Position numbers and translations under genes: made by a program. Positions 18,951 to 28,186 of a DNA stretch of 64,000 nt are shown here, piece after piece (position 1 is the first letter of the stretch; each line of letters begins with the position of its first letter). A model generated the notes under the pieces. It was not told where the DNA came from and searched no databases. It worked only from the letters and a program-made list of their open reading frames with translations. The DNA is taken from NCBI RefSeq assembly GCF_023283485.1, contig NZ_JAKILU010000003.1, positions 124,001 through 188,000 on the forward strand, written 5' to 3'. The DNA comes from Shewanella glacialipiscicola (GTDB taxonomy: Bacteria; Pseudomonadota; Gammaproteobacteria; Enterobacterales; Shewanellaceae).

Positions 18951-19763
18951 ATGCAAGTTAAAACGAGTCGTATGCCTGTGCTATTTGTGCCCCACGGTGG
19001 TGGCTCAATGCCTTTGCTCAATGATGTTAATCATAGGGAATTGCGTGCATTTTTAACTTCAGTAACAGCGTCAATGCCAACTCCAAAGGCGATTGTGTTG
19101 ATCACTGCCCATTGGGAAGAATCTGTGGTGACTTTGTCGAGTAGCCCAAAGCCAAGTATTTTGTATGATTACTATGGATTTCCACCTGAGGCTTATCAGC
19201 TGACATATCCTGCACCCGGTGAGTCAGAATTAGCCACACAGATTGCGAATATGCTAGATGAAAAGGGGATTGCTGCCCGCTTAGATAGCAATCGTGCATT
19301 TGATCACGGCACCTTTGTGCCACTTAAGTTGATGTATCCCGAGGCGGATATTCCTGTGGTGCAGATGTCTTTAATTAACAGTCTCGATCCTAAAATTCAT
19401 ATTGCCATTGGGGAAGCTTTAGCCCCACTGCGGGAGCAAGGGGTATTGATTGTGGGTTCGGGCATGTCGTTTCACAATATGCGGGCGTTTTTCTCAAGCG
19501 ATCTTACAGTACAAAGCCGCAGCGCAGAATTTGACTACTGGCTCACGCAAACATTAACGGCAAGTGCGAGCATTGCCGAGGCTAAAGCTGTATTAACCCA
19601 CTGGGAAATGGCCCCTGAAGCGCGTTTTAGTCATCCGCGGGAAGAACATTTATTACCACTACATGTGTGTTTTGGTGCAGGGAGCAGTGATTCATCTCAA
19701 GCGCTACGTAACTTTAACAGTATTTTGTTAAACACACTGATCTCAGGCTATATCTGGCAATAA
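18951..19763 (+). CDS. ygiD: LigB/DODA-type extradiol ring-cleavage dioxygenase
   Basis: The product (270 aa from ATG 18951; a GTG one codon earlier is possible) belongs to the class III extradiol dioxygenase family that includes E. coli YgiD and plant DOPA dioxygenase. Likely metal ligands are in V-P-H-G-G-G-S near residue 15, A-H-W-E-E near 54 and F-D-H-G-T-F-V-P near 121, with H-P-R-E-E-H near the C-terminus. It would open catechol-type rings with Zn or Fe. Its partner DoxX-like gene and divergent LysR regulator suggest a response to an aromatic compound. Confidence 0.85.
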   Translation: MQVKTSRMPVLFVPHGGGSMPLLNDVNHRELRAFLTSVTASMPTPKAIVLITAHWEESVVTLSSSPKPSILYDYYGFPPEAYQLTYPAPGESELATQIANMLDEKGIAARLDSNRAFDHGTFVPLKLMYPEADIPVVQMSLINSLDPKIHIAIGEALAPLREQGVLIVGSGMSFHNMRAFFSSDLTVQSRSAEFDYWLTQTLTASASIAEAKAVLTHWEMAPEARFSHPREEHLLPLHVCFGAGSSDSSQALRNFNSILLNTLISGYIWQ

Positions 19764-19825
19764 TCAGATGCTGAGTTTGTGTCGTTGAATATGGCAGCAA
19801 ACTAGATTTGGCTTCGCTAGCCAAT

Positions 19826-19864
19826 AAAAAAGGTTCGTATCTGTTGAGGATACGAACCTTTTTT
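19826..19864. terminator. Bidirectional terminator between ygiD and menA
   Basis: A perfect 16-bp stem (AAAAAAGGTTCGTATC and its complement) with a 7-nt loop lies between two convergent genes, with A/T runs built into both arms. Confidence 0.92.
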
Positions 19865-19917
19865 GTATTCAGGATTAAGCTTGGGCGTCTTATAGCATTA
19901 GCATAGCGGCTTTACTC

Positions 19918-20793
19918 TTATGCGGTAAACACTAGACCTACGCTAAACAAAGTACTAAAAATCATGGTTAATTTAGCTGTGCGGCCGAGTAATGGATTTA
20001 AAGCTTCGCCGGATACAGCATAAAAATCACTACTAAGTTTACGGGCGATAAGCAGTGATAAGCCCGCGAGCAATACGGGGAGTCCCGGTAAAATGCCGAG
20101 TAGGAAGCCTGCGATAACGAGACCAAAGGGCAGATAAATCAGTGCTTGATATAGCACTTTTGATTGCGCTTCGCCGATACGTACAGCCAGAGTATGTTTG
20201 CCGGCTTGGGTGTCGGTACGAATATCGCGGGTGTTGTTGACCAGCATGATAGCCGCATTGAATAGCCCAATAGCACAACCTAATAACCACGCATTGATTG
20301 TGGTATCACCCGCTTGTAGATAGTAACTACCGACAACGGCCACTAATCCAAAAAAGATAAAGGCTGCGACTTCGCCCAGGCCATGGGAGGCGAGTGGATA
20401 GGGGCCACCACTGTAACCCAGCGCACCTAAAATAGCGGCAGCGGCGAGAATGGCGATAGGCCAGCCGCCATGCCAAATTAAATAAGAACCCACCGCAAGC
20501 GCCATTAACAGGCATAAGATCATCGCATTACGGACGCTAGAGGGTGAAAGCAACCCACTTTGAGTCACGCGAATGGGGCCTAAGCGTTCGGCGGTATCAA
20601 TGCCATTTTTAAAATCAAAATAGTCGTTAGCGAGATTGACTGCAATCTGTAATAAAACAGCGCAAAGCATAGAGGTTGCAGCAATTAACCAGCTGTAACT
20701 CTCAAGATGCAGGGCAAGAATATTGCCGATGAGTAAAGGACCTATGGCTGCGGGGAGCGTACGAGGTCTTATGGCTAAAATCCAAGGATTCAT
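19918..20793 (-). CDS. menA: 1,4-dihydroxy-2-naphthoate polyprenyltransferase
   Basis: This 291-aa UbiA-family membrane enzyme prenylates DHNA to demethylmenaquinone. The Asp-rich prenyl-diphosphate motif is N-L-A-N-D-Y-F-D-F-K-N-G-I-D near residue 55, and a second is N-N-T-R-D-I-R-T-D near 187. The rest is hydrophobic, with about eight or nine helices. Menaquinone is the main anaerobic quinone in Shewanella, so the gene supports anaerobic respiration. It is a single gene facing a terminator. Confidence 0.94.
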   Translation of the reverse strand: MNPWILAIRPRTLPAAIGPLLIGNILALHLESYSWLIAATSMLCAVLLQIAVNLANDYFDFKNGIDTAERLGPIRVTQSGLLSPSSVRNAMILCLLMALAVGSYLIWHGGWPIAILAAAAILGALGYSGGPYPLASHGLGEVAAFIFFGLVAVVGSYYLQAGDTTINAWLLGCAIGLFNAAIMLVNNTRDIRTDTQAGKHTLAVRIGEAQSKVLYQALIYLPFGLVIAGFLLGILPGLPVLLAGLSLLIARKLSSDFYAVSGEALNPLLGRTAKLTMIFSTLFSVGLVFTA

Positions 20794-21143
20794 AGTGTCC
20801 AGTCGTTATGGGTAAATGGGAATGGGTTCAAGCTAGGGCTCTATTAATGCATAGCATAACAAGATTTAACTCGAAAGTGAGCACTATCTAATAAACGCAT
20901 GTAACAGAGTTTGAATTAGCGCACATATGTTCACTGATGTGGTCGAAGATTTGCCGCCAAGCTCAAAGAAAAGCATAAAAGTCTATGTTCCTATAGTTGA
21001 TGTTAATGGCGGCTCGTATTGTTGATTACTTCAATGTATGGCTTGAGGCCATATGAGGCGATTGATGTTCATTACGGTCGCACTTTATGCGTTATTTTGG
21101 CGAAGCTTTGCTGCCATTACTTCACCAGTAAGGACACATTGGG
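20794..21143. other. 350-bp intergenic region between divergent menA and SDR genes
   Basis: This region must hold the promoters of both divergent genes. I see no convincing ORF, repeat or structured RNA in it; AAGGACAC precedes the SDR start. Confidence 0.5.
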
Positions 21144-22082
21144 ATGCGTTTCGATAATAAAGTGGCATTAGTCACTGGGGCGGCAGCAGGGCTTGGACGT
21201 GCCTATGCGATTATGTTGGCCGAGAGGGGGGCTAAAGTCGTACTTGTCGATCAGTTGCTATCTTGCAAGGAGTCTGTGCTTATTAACGGCGAACAGGCCG
21301 CTCAGACAAATCAGGCGTTAATACAAACTTACGACAGTATTATTAATCTCGGTGGCGATTGTATTTACTTTATGCTTGATGTGAGCCACAGGGATGAGGT
21401 TAATCGAATGGTCGAGGAGGTGATCCTCCGTTGGCGTCGTATTGATATTTTGATTAATAACGCGGGAGTTTACGGCGCTTGTCCGTTCGAGCACATTAAG
21501 CTTGAGCAGTGGCAACGGCAATTGGATGTCGATCTCAATGGTTGCTTTTATCTGACTCAAGCCGTATGGCCCTATATGCAGCAACAAAATTTTGGTCGAG
21601 TGATGATGACCACTGGCACTTCGGCTTTGTTTGGTGATTTGCATCAAGTAGGATTCAGTGCGAGTAAGATGGCGCTGGTGGGTATGGTGAATTGCCTATC
21701 ATTAGAAGGTGATGCGTATAATATTCACGTTAATAGTCTATGTCCCCATGCTGTTACTGCGATGACAGAGCATCATTTAGCCAGTGTGATTCAGCCGCTA
21801 TTTTCTTTTGAGTCATTAACGGCGACTACCGCATTTTTAGTGAGCGAACAAGCGCCTAACGGTCAACATTTACTTGCCGGAGCTGGCAGTGTTAGCCATG
21901 GTATGTTTGTCGAGTTTGAGCCGATGTATTTTAATGAAGATCTGTTGACGCCTAATAACCTGTTACAACATTGGCGACAGTTATACCGCTCTTTCCCTGT
22001 AACTTTACATCCCTGTGGTGAAGATAAGGTACTGTCTTGGTCTATTTTAAGTGCCCTAGAACATCATATTAAAATTGATTGA
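21144..22082 (+). CDS. Short-chain dehydrogenase-like protein with Phe at the catalytic Tyr
   Basis: The 312-aa product has an SDR Rossmann fold: T-G-A-A-A-G-L-G-R-A near residue 10 for NAD(P), D-I-L-I-N-N-A-G-V-Y in the middle, and T-T-G-T-S-A holding the conserved Ser. The usual Y-x-x-x-K motif reads F-S-A-S-K, with TTC coding Phe171 and Lys175 intact. Canonical SDR catalysis needs that Tyr, so the protein may have lost dehydrogenase activity or taken a binding role; one A to T change separates TTC from TAC. A roughly 45-residue C-terminal extension follows the normal SDR end. It is a single gene about 90 bp before tesB. Confidence 0.8.
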   Translation: MRFDNKVALVTGAAAGLGRAYAIMLAERGAKVVLVDQLLSCKESVLINGEQAAQTNQALIQTYDSIINLGGDCIYFMLDVSHRDEVNRMVEEVILRWRRIDILINNAGVYGACPFEHIKLEQWQRQLDVDLNGCFYLTQAVWPYMQQQNFGRVMMTTGTSALFGDLHQVGFSASKMALVGMVNCLSLEGDAYNIHVNSLCPHAVTAMTEHHLASVIQPLFSFESLTATTAFLVSEQAPNGQHLLAGAGSVSHGMFVEFEPMYFNEDLLTPNNLLQHWRQLYRSFPVTLHPCGEDKVLSWSILSALEHHIKID

Positions 22083-22174
22083 TCACATTGCGAATAATCG
22101 ACACAAGGCTAGTCAGCTAAAGGCCAACTGAGTTACCCTTTAGCATTAATGGCTAATTGTGCAATAGGATCCCC

Positions 22175-23041
22175 ATGAGTCAGGTATTAGACGATCTTTT
22201 ATCATTACTTTCCCTTGAACAAATTGAAATCGGTCTGTTCCGTGGTCAAAGTCAAGATCTGGGATTTGGACATGTATTTGGTGGCCAAGTGATGGGACAA
22301 GCATTGAGTGCTGCGAAACAAACTGTCCCCGCCGAGCGCAAAGTTCACTCATTACATTCTTATTTTTTACGGGCAGGTGACGAGAAGTTACCCATTGTCT
22401 ATGAAGTGGAAAACATGCGTGATGGTGGCAGTTTTAGCGCCCGCCGTGTTAGTGCTATCCAAAAAGGCCGGCCGATATTCCATATGACCTGTTCTTTCCA
22501 AGAACCAGAGGAAGGGTTTAGCCACCAAGCGACGATGCCGCAAGTGGTTGGCCCCGAAGGTTTATTGAACCAACAAGAATTAGCGATGACGTTGCGGGAC
22601 AAAGTACCGACAAGGATGCTCGAAAAATTTATGGCTGATGCGCCAATCGAGATGAGGCTCGTCAATCCATTACACCCGTTTGCTCCTAATGAAACCCAGC
22701 CCTATCGTTATGTTTGGTTAAGAGCTAATGGCCCCATGCCAAATGATGCGCATATTCATGAGTATTTACTCGCATATGCATCCGACTTTAACTTTTTGGT
22801 GACGGCAGCTCAGCCCCATGGCGTGTCATTTTTGACGCCTGGCGTAAGAATGGCAACGATAGATCATGCTATGTGGTTTCATCGACCCATCAATATGGGC
22901 GAATGGCTGCTGTACAGTATTGATAGCCCCAATGCCAGTGGTGGCCGAGGTTATGTTAGAGGACAATTTTTCAATCAACAGGGTGAATTAGTTGCTTCAG
23001 CTACGCAAGAAGGGCTGATCCGTAGGGTAAAAGGAAATTAA
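22175..23041 (+). CDS. tesB: Acyl-CoA thioesterase II
   Basis: From the ATG at 22175, with AGGA just upstream, the product is 288 aa, essentially the length of E. coli TesB. It has two hot-dog domains: the N-half carries G-H-V-F-G-G-Q-V-M-G-Q-A, and the C-half has A-T-I-D-H-A-M-W-F-H-R-P with the catalytic Asp. It hydrolyses medium- and long-chain acyl-CoA to free acid. It is followed two bases later by a YbaY-like lipoprotein gene, the same neighbour tesB has in E. coli. Confidence 0.93.
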   Translation: MSQVLDDLLSLLSLEQIEIGLFRGQSQDLGFGHVFGGQVMGQALSAAKQTVPAERKVHSLHSYFLRAGDEKLPIVYEVENMRDGGSFSARRVSAIQKGRPIFHMTCSFQEPEEGFSHQATMPQVVGPEGLLNQQELAMTLRDKVPTRMLEKFMADAPIEMRLVNPLHPFAPNETQPYRYVWLRANGPMPNDAHIHEYLLAYASDFNFLVTAAQPHGVSFLTPGVRMATIDHAMWFHRPINMGEWLLYSIDSPNASGGRGYVRGQFFNQQGELVASATQEGLIRRVKGN

Positions 23042-23042
23042 A

Positions 23043-23444
23043 ATGTATCTTAAAATTAAGACGTTAATTGTATTCTCTCTAATGGCATTGTTGCTTAATG
23101 GCTGCGTGACGGTACAACCCGAGCAGCCTGTTATCATCAATGGCGCCGCGGGTTATTTAGAACAGCTCCCGTTACCACAAGGTTGTCAAATTACGATTGC
23201 TATCATAGATTTGAATACGCCGGGTGTTATTGTTGCGCAAAAAACCTTTAACATTGCCAGGGCGCCTGTGCCATTTAAATTTACGTTACCCGCTAAATCA
23301 ATCGACAAAAATATTCAATATGGCGTAGTGGCGATGATCAAGTATCAAGATCAAGTGATTTTCCAAACCTATGACAGATTTCCTGTGATAAATAATGATA
23401 AATTCACCACTGAAGTATTAATGAAGGCAGTTATGGCGAAGTAA
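23043..23444 (+). CDS. YbaY/YscW-like lipoprotein
   Basis: The 133-aa product has a lipoprotein signal with lipobox L-L-N-G-C at residues 17-21. A compact beta domain follows (G-C-Q-I-T-I-A-I-I-D-L-N, P-F-K-F-T-L-P) resembling the YbaY/YscW pilotin-like fold. The residue after the Cys is Val rather than Asp, favouring the outer membrane. It is co-transcribed with tesB. The function is not known, though YscW-type proteins can assist outer-membrane assembly. Confidence 0.7.
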   Translation: MYLKIKTLIVFSLMALLLNGCVTVQPEQPVIINGAAGYLEQLPLPQGCQITIAIIDLNTPGVIVAQKTFNIARAPVPFKFTLPAKSIDKNIQYGVVAMIKYQDQVIFQTYDRFPVINNDKFTTEVLMKAVMAK

Positions 23445-23482
23445 CTATGGCTGTAACCTAGTCTGGCTGGATTTTGATTAAT

Positions 23483-23519
23483 AAAAAGCCCTTTCAATGT
23501 TCGGTTGAAAGGGCTTTTT
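23483..23519. terminator. Bidirectional terminator after the tesB operon
   Basis: A 15-bp stem (AAAAAGCCCTTTCAA and its complement) around a 7-nt loop, with T and A runs on either side, lies between convergent genes. Confidence 0.92.
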
Positions 23520-23534
23520 TGTGCGTAACGAAAT

Positions 23535-24272
23535 TTATTGAGCGTTAAACTGTTGACCGTTCACAGCGCTTGAATCTGGACCCATTAAGTATAAATAGGT
23601 CGGCATAATTTCCTCTGAGGTTTTAAGATCCAATGGATTTTCAGCAGGATAGGCTTTAGCGCGCATTTCAGTGCGAGTCGCGCCAGGATTGATACTATTG
23701 ACACGGATTGACGTGCCATCACATTCATGGGCGAGAACTTGCATCATGCCTTCGGTGGCAAATTTAGAGAAGGCATAAGGCCCCCAATAGGCACGACCTT
23801 GGCGACCGACACTGCTTGAGGTAAAAATAATCGAGGCGCTTGGTGCTTGGCGCATCACAGGCAATAATGCTTTTGTTAGCATGACTTGCGCGATGACGTT
23901 TACTTTCAGTACATCTTCGAGTGATGGAATATCTATGTGTTCAAACGGACCTAAGGCGCCAAGCAAACTCGCGTTATGTAATAAGCCGTCTAAAGAGTCA
24001 AATTGTTCAGCGATGGTATCAGCCATATCACGATAATGTTGTTCGGTCGCGCCCTTAAGATCTAATGGGACGATTGCAGGCTTGGGATAACCTGCTTGTT
24101 CTATTTCATCGTAAACCGCCTCTAGTTTTTTCACTGTTTTACCCAGTAAAATCACCGTAGCGCCGTGCTTTGCAAACTCGATGGCTGCTGTGCGACCAAT
24201 ACCAGCCCCAGCCCCAGTTACTAAAATTGTTTTGCCTTTGAGTAAATCTTTTACAGCTTGATATTCCAACAT
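23535..24272 (-). CDS. YciK-like SDR oxidoreductase
   Basis: Started at the ATG at 24272 (AGAGGA upstream), the protein is 245 aa, near the length of E. coli YciK. It has V-T-G-A-G-A-G-I-G-R at about 18-27, L-L-H-N-A-S-L-L-G in place of N-N-A-G, and an intact catalytic set with S-S-S-V-G and Y-A-F-S-K. It is a predicted NAD(P)-dependent oxidoreductase of unknown substrate. The frame extends upstream to 24347, but that part has no ribosome site and does not resemble the family. Confidence 0.82.
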   Translation of the reverse strand: MLEYQAVKDLLKGKTILVTGAGAGIGRTAAIEFAKHGATVILLGKTVKKLEAVYDEIEQAGYPKPAIVPLDLKGATEQHYRDMADTIAEQFDSLDGLLHNASLLGALGPFEHIDIPSLEDVLKVNVIAQVMLTKALLPVMRQAPSASIIFTSSSVGRQGRAYWGPYAFSKFATEGMMQVLAHECDGTSIRVNSINPGATRTEMRAKAYPAENPLDLKTSEEIMPTYLYLMGPDSSAVNGQQFNAQ

Positions 24273-24534
24273 GAGTCTTTTTTCCTCTTGGCGGGAATGC
24301 CCGCCACTTCTAGAGTCGCCGAAGTGATAAACGCATGTTTCAAACAAATGAATGAAACTTTGTTATTAATAGCGATGACGTTTGTGACAAACTTGTAGCT
24401 AACTCAATGTTTTTACGTTAACTTGAAATGAGTTAGGGGCTAACATAAGCCCTATTTAGTCACAGAGCTGGAAGCTATTGTGACTAATTTATTGGGGAAA
24501 ACAAAACTATTACAACAAGATTTGGGGAAAAAAG

Positions 24535-27018
24535 ATGAAAAGACTCATTTTGGGTGTTGCGATTGCATCTGCGCTAGGACTCACTGGATGTGGTGAGGAC
24601 AGCTATAACGAACTCAAGGATAAGACAGAAGCACTCGTCCCTGAATCACACATGGTGTTCGACCCTGCTAATGCTAAAGTGCCATTGCCGAACGATTTGC
24701 TCTTCAGTGGTACTACTGACGGGACCTTATCCATTCCCGGTGAAAACTCGGGCAATTATGTAGACCCACAAATAGCGCTTGGGGCGTTAGATGGTTGGTC
24801 GACAACATCACCCATTTCTATTGATATCGATTTAGCGAAAAAGAATGATGGCACACCACTAACGTTAGTGGCTGCATCAGTTGCACAACCGGGCGCGGTA
24901 AGAGTGTTTGAGGCGACGGTTGGCGGTCCATTGTCTTCTGATCCCGAATGTACGGCCAAGCCGTCGGTGTCAGCGTGTAAAGTGGGCGCTGAATTGCAGT
25001 TTGGCGTTGATTTTGTTTCTACTGCATCGGGTAAAAAAGTGGTGATTGTGCCTCTTAAGCCACTTAAAGCTGGGCAGTCTTATATTTATGCGACAACAAA
25101 TCTTATTCAAGATTCTGAAGGTCGCGGTATTGCGCCATCAACAACCTATGGTTTGTTGAAGATGGATATTGATACGTTACCGTTAGAAACGCCAGACCAG
25201 CTCATGCTGCAAACCTTAATCAATAGCTATGAAAAAGGGATCGCAGCGGCTCACAATGTTGATCCATCAACGATTAGTTACTCTGGTTTATTTACGACAC
25301 AGTCAATCGCGAATGTGTATGAAACCACTAAACTGCTGATGGCGAGGGGCGCCCCCTATGCACCAAGCTTTGCTCAAACGCCAACGCCAGCGGGTTATAC
25401 CGTTGCACAAGCCGCGGGTTTAACTCCTGCTGCAGGAAAAGCCTATGTAGTGGCAAGCTTAGCGGATGTGTATACCGCAAAAATTAAACTGCCTATTTAC
25501 GGTGACTGTTCTTCAGTGAGCTGTTTATCGTCTGCAGGGCAGCCATTAATTAACGGCCGTTGGAAAGCACAAGGTGATAGCCCTGTCTCGGTATTGCTTG
25601 CATTACAAGCAGGCAAACTAAGTCAAACTAACTTTGGTATGCAGGCAGTCGCTAATGGTATTGCAAATCCTGCCGATGCTTTAGCGAATCCGTCTTTAAT
25701 GGCGGGTAAAACCTGGCTATTAGATGATGGTACAGCGGTAGATAAGACCAAGCATCTCACTAAATTTAACCCAATCCCAGCCATCAAGGGTTATGAAACT
25801 GTATCTGTACTGATTTCTATGCCAAATGAAGTAAGATTAGCGAACTTTTACCAGCAACAAGGTATTCCTTTTACCCCACCGACCGCGGGCTGGCCAACAA
25901 CAATCGCACTGCACGGGTTAGGGGGTGGTAAAGAAATGTCATTGGCCTACGCTGGTTCATATGCGGCGATGGGGGTTGCAACGATTGCCATTGATATGCC
26001 GCTCCATGGAGCGCGTTCATTCGATGCTAACGGCGATGGTATCTATGAAGTCTCGGCAACCGATCCTTCTTTCGGTGCTGTTGTCGGTACACCGGATGCC
26101 TTTAAAAATGGCAATCCATTAGTGTTTGTGAACATATCAAGCACCTTGTCGGTGCGTGATAATTTCCGTCAAGCAACGATGGACCATTTAGGTGTGCGTC
26201 TTGCGCTGACCGGTTTAGCGCAGGGCTTAGCAAAAGCAGGTCAGCCACAAGTATTTGATGTGTCTAAAATCAGTGCACAAGGCCTTAGCTTAGGCGCTAT
26301 CGTCGGTACTGATTTTGCGACCTATGCCAGTACAGGCATGAAAGATCCTGCAACGGGAAGTGCATTACCTAACCCTTATGCTATCAATGCGGTATCGCTA
26401 GTGGCACCAGCAGGTGGCTTAGCGGGTTCATTTGCGGGTTCAGCAACCTTTGGCCCTGTGTTGTTTAGCAATATCTCCGCATCGCCAACTTTCCAAGCGT
26501 TGGTCAATGCAGCTAACACGGCAGGTTATGAGCTGGGTAGTCCTGAATATGCGGCATTAGTACAAGCCGTATATGCGCAGTTTATTCCGACGTTTGCCTT
26601 TGCAGTACAAACGGCCGTGGATTCGGCGGATCCTGTAAACCATGCAGTAATGTTAAAAGCAACGGGTTTACCGGTGCACTTAATTGAAATCGCAGGCGAT
26701 GGTAACGGTAACTTACCTGATCAAGTGTTACCGAACCGTGTGGATAACTTCCCTCTTTCGGGCACAGAGCCACTGATTGCTGCTATTGGATTACCTTGCG
26801 TTGATAGCACAGAAAAAGGCCCAGGCGCAGTGCGCTTCGCTAAAGGTCACCATAGCTCGATTGTGAGTCCAGGTGAAACGGACGCTACTGACGGTATGGC
26901 CGCCGCAGCAACTGTTGAAATGCAGACTCAAGTGGCAACCTATGCTGCCACTGCAGGTAAAAATGATGCGACGATTTTAGTGACAAACAGTGAAGTCATT
27001 GCGACTTGTCCTAACTAA
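24535..27018 (+). CDS. Pla-1/cef-family (VolA-like) surface lipase/phospholipase
   Basis: The 827-aa protein starts with a lipoprotein signal (lipobox L-T-G-C, Cys19) and the N-terminal domain typical of this family, seen as M-V-F-D-P-A-N-A-K-V-P-L-P-N-D-L-L-F. The alpha/beta-hydrolase part includes an L-H-G-L-G-G-G oxyanion region near residue 460 and the nucleophile elbow G-L-S-L-G with Ser585. A His near the C-terminus (G-H-H-S-S-I) may complete the triad. VolA-type enzymes are surface-exposed and release fatty acids from phospholipids for uptake. It is a single gene with its own terminator. Confidence 0.85.
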   Translation: MKRLILGVAIASALGLTGCGEDSYNELKDKTEALVPESHMVFDPANAKVPLPNDLLFSGTTDGTLSIPGENSGNYVDPQIALGALDGWSTTSPISIDIDLAKKNDGTPLTLVAASVAQPGAVRVFEATVGGPLSSDPECTAKPSVSACKVGAELQFGVDFVSTASGKKVVIVPLKPLKAGQSYIYATTNLIQDSEGRGIAPSTTYGLLKMDIDTLPLETPDQLMLQTLINSYEKGIAAAHNVDPSTISYSGLFTTQSIANVYETTKLLMARGAPYAPSFAQTPTPAGYTVAQAAGLTPAAGKAYVVASLADVYTAKIKLPIYGDCSSVSCLSSAGQPLINGRWKAQGDSPVSVLLALQAGKLSQTNFGMQAVANGIANPADALANPSLMAGKTWLLDDGTAVDKTKHLTKFNPIPAIKGYETVSVLISMPNEVRLANFYQQQGIPFTPPTAGWPTTIALHGLGGGKEMSLAYAGSYAAMGVATIAIDMPLHGARSFDANGDGIYEVSATDPSFGAVVGTPDAFKNGNPLVFVNISSTLSVRDNFRQATMDHLGVRLALTGLAQGLAKAGQPQVFDVSKISAQGLSLGAIVGTDFATYASTGMKDPATGSALPNPYAINAVSLVAPAGGLAGSFAGSATFGPVLFSNISASPTFQALVNAANTAGYELGSPEYAALVQAVYAQFIPTFAFAVQTAVDSADPVNHAVMLKATGLPVHLIEIAGDGNGNLPDQVLPNRVDNFPLSGTEPLIAAIGLPCVDSTEKGPGAVRFAKGHHSSIVSPGETDATDGMAAAATVEMQTQVATYAATAGKNDATILVTNSEVIATCPN

Positions 27019-27033
27019 TCTTGCTTTAATCTG

Positions 27034-27060
27034 AAAAACCCAGCAAATGCTGGGTTTTTT
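27034..27060 (+). terminator. Terminator of the lipase gene
   Basis: The stem AAAAACCCAGC/GCTGGGTTTTT with a 4-nt loop is followed by more T residues, 16 bp after the stop codon. Confidence 0.9.
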
Positions 27061-27126
27061 TATGGGCCTTTAGGCTGTTAGAATAGCGCGTAATTGATTG
27101 AGTGAAGTACCCTAACGGAGAGCGCT

Positions 27127-28143
27127 TTGGAATTTTTATACGAGTATGGAATGTTTTTGGCGAAAGCTGCCACGATAGTTGTCGCAATTGTTGCTGTTAT
27201 TATTGTGGTGTTGGCTTCCACTGTTAAGCATAAGTCAGATAAGGGCGAGCTAAGGATCACTAATCTGTCTGAAGAGTTAGAAGAACTGAAGCATGGCTTA
27301 AAAGAAGAACTCCTTTCAAAGAAACAATTCAAAGCCTATGAAAAGCAATTAAAGGCTGAAGAAAAGGCGAAAGACAAAGCTGCTGATGATGCCAGCACGG
27401 GCAAAGTGTTTGTCATCGATTTCAAAGGTAGTATCGATGCCGCTGAAGTTGCGTCACTGCGTGAAGAAATCAGTGCCATTTTGGCTATCGCCGACAAAGG
27501 CGATGAGGTGGTTGTTAATGTTGAAAGTGGCGGCGGTATGGTACATGGCTATGGTCTAGCCTCTAGCCAACTCGATCGTTTACGCCAAGCAAATATCCCG
27601 CTAACGGTGTGCGTTGATAAAGTGGCCGCCAGTGGGGGTTATATGATGGCCTGTGTTGCCAATAAAATTTACGCCGCTCCCTTTGCCATTGTGGGTTCAA
27701 TTGGTGTTGTGGCTCAATTGCCTAACTTTAGTCGGTTGTTGAAAAAGCATGAAATTGATTATGAGCAGCATACCGCGGGTAACTTCAAACGTACTTTGAC
27801 TGTGTTTGGTGAAAATACCGATGAAGGAAGACAGAAGTTTCAAGAAGAATTAGAAGAAACCCATGTTTTATTTAAAGAGTTTGTCGGTAAATATCGGCCT
27901 GAACTCGATCTAGCAAAAGTTGCTACAGGTGAACATTGGTACGGTCAACAAGCCATTGAATTAGGTTTAGTCGATGCAATTTCTACCAGTGATGATGTGA
28001 TTATGTCTCTTGCGGGTGAGCGCAATGTGTATAAGATTCGTTATCAAATTAGAAAAAAATTAGCCGATAAAATTGCCCATGGCGCTTCGTTATCTGTGAA
28101 CGCGATTTTTAATCGTCTTATCGAAAAAAATCGCCCAATGTAA
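27127..28143 (+). CDS. sohB: Inner-membrane serine protease SohB
   Basis: The 338-aa protein starts at a TTG supported by GGAG six bases upstream. One membrane anchor (about 9-30) and a charged coiled-coil-like linker (about 45-88) precede the S49 peptidase domain. The nucleophile is Ser169 in K-V-A-A-S-G-G-Y-M, and I-V-G-S-I-G-V-V follows. SohB is an SppA relative that processes or degrades membrane-associated peptides on the periplasmic side. It is about as long as E. coli SohB. Confidence 0.92.
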   Translation: MEFLYEYGMFLAKAATIVVAIVAVIIVVLASTVKHKSDKGELRITNLSEELEELKHGLKEELLSKKQFKAYEKQLKAEEKAKDKAADDASTGKVFVIDFKGSIDAAEVASLREEISAILAIADKGDEVVVNVESGGGMVHGYGLASSQLDRLRQANIPLTVCVDKVAASGGYMMACVANKIYAAPFAIVGSIGVVAQLPNFSRLLKKHEIDYEQHTAGNFKRTLTVFGENTDEGRQKFQEELEETHVLFKEFVGKYRPELDLAKVATGEHWYGQQAIELGLVDAISTSDDVIMSLAGERNVYKIRYQIRKKLADKIAHGASLSVNAIFNRLIEKNRPM

Positions 28144-28150
28144 TGGGTCA

Positions 28151-28186
28151 AAGTGTGGATACTTTGATGAGTATTCACACTTTTTT
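28151..28186 (+). terminator. Terminator of sohB
   Basis: AAGTGTG(G)ATACT pairs with AGTAT(T)CACACTT around a 6-nt loop and is followed by TTTTTT. It starts 7 bp after the stop codon. Confidence 0.85.
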
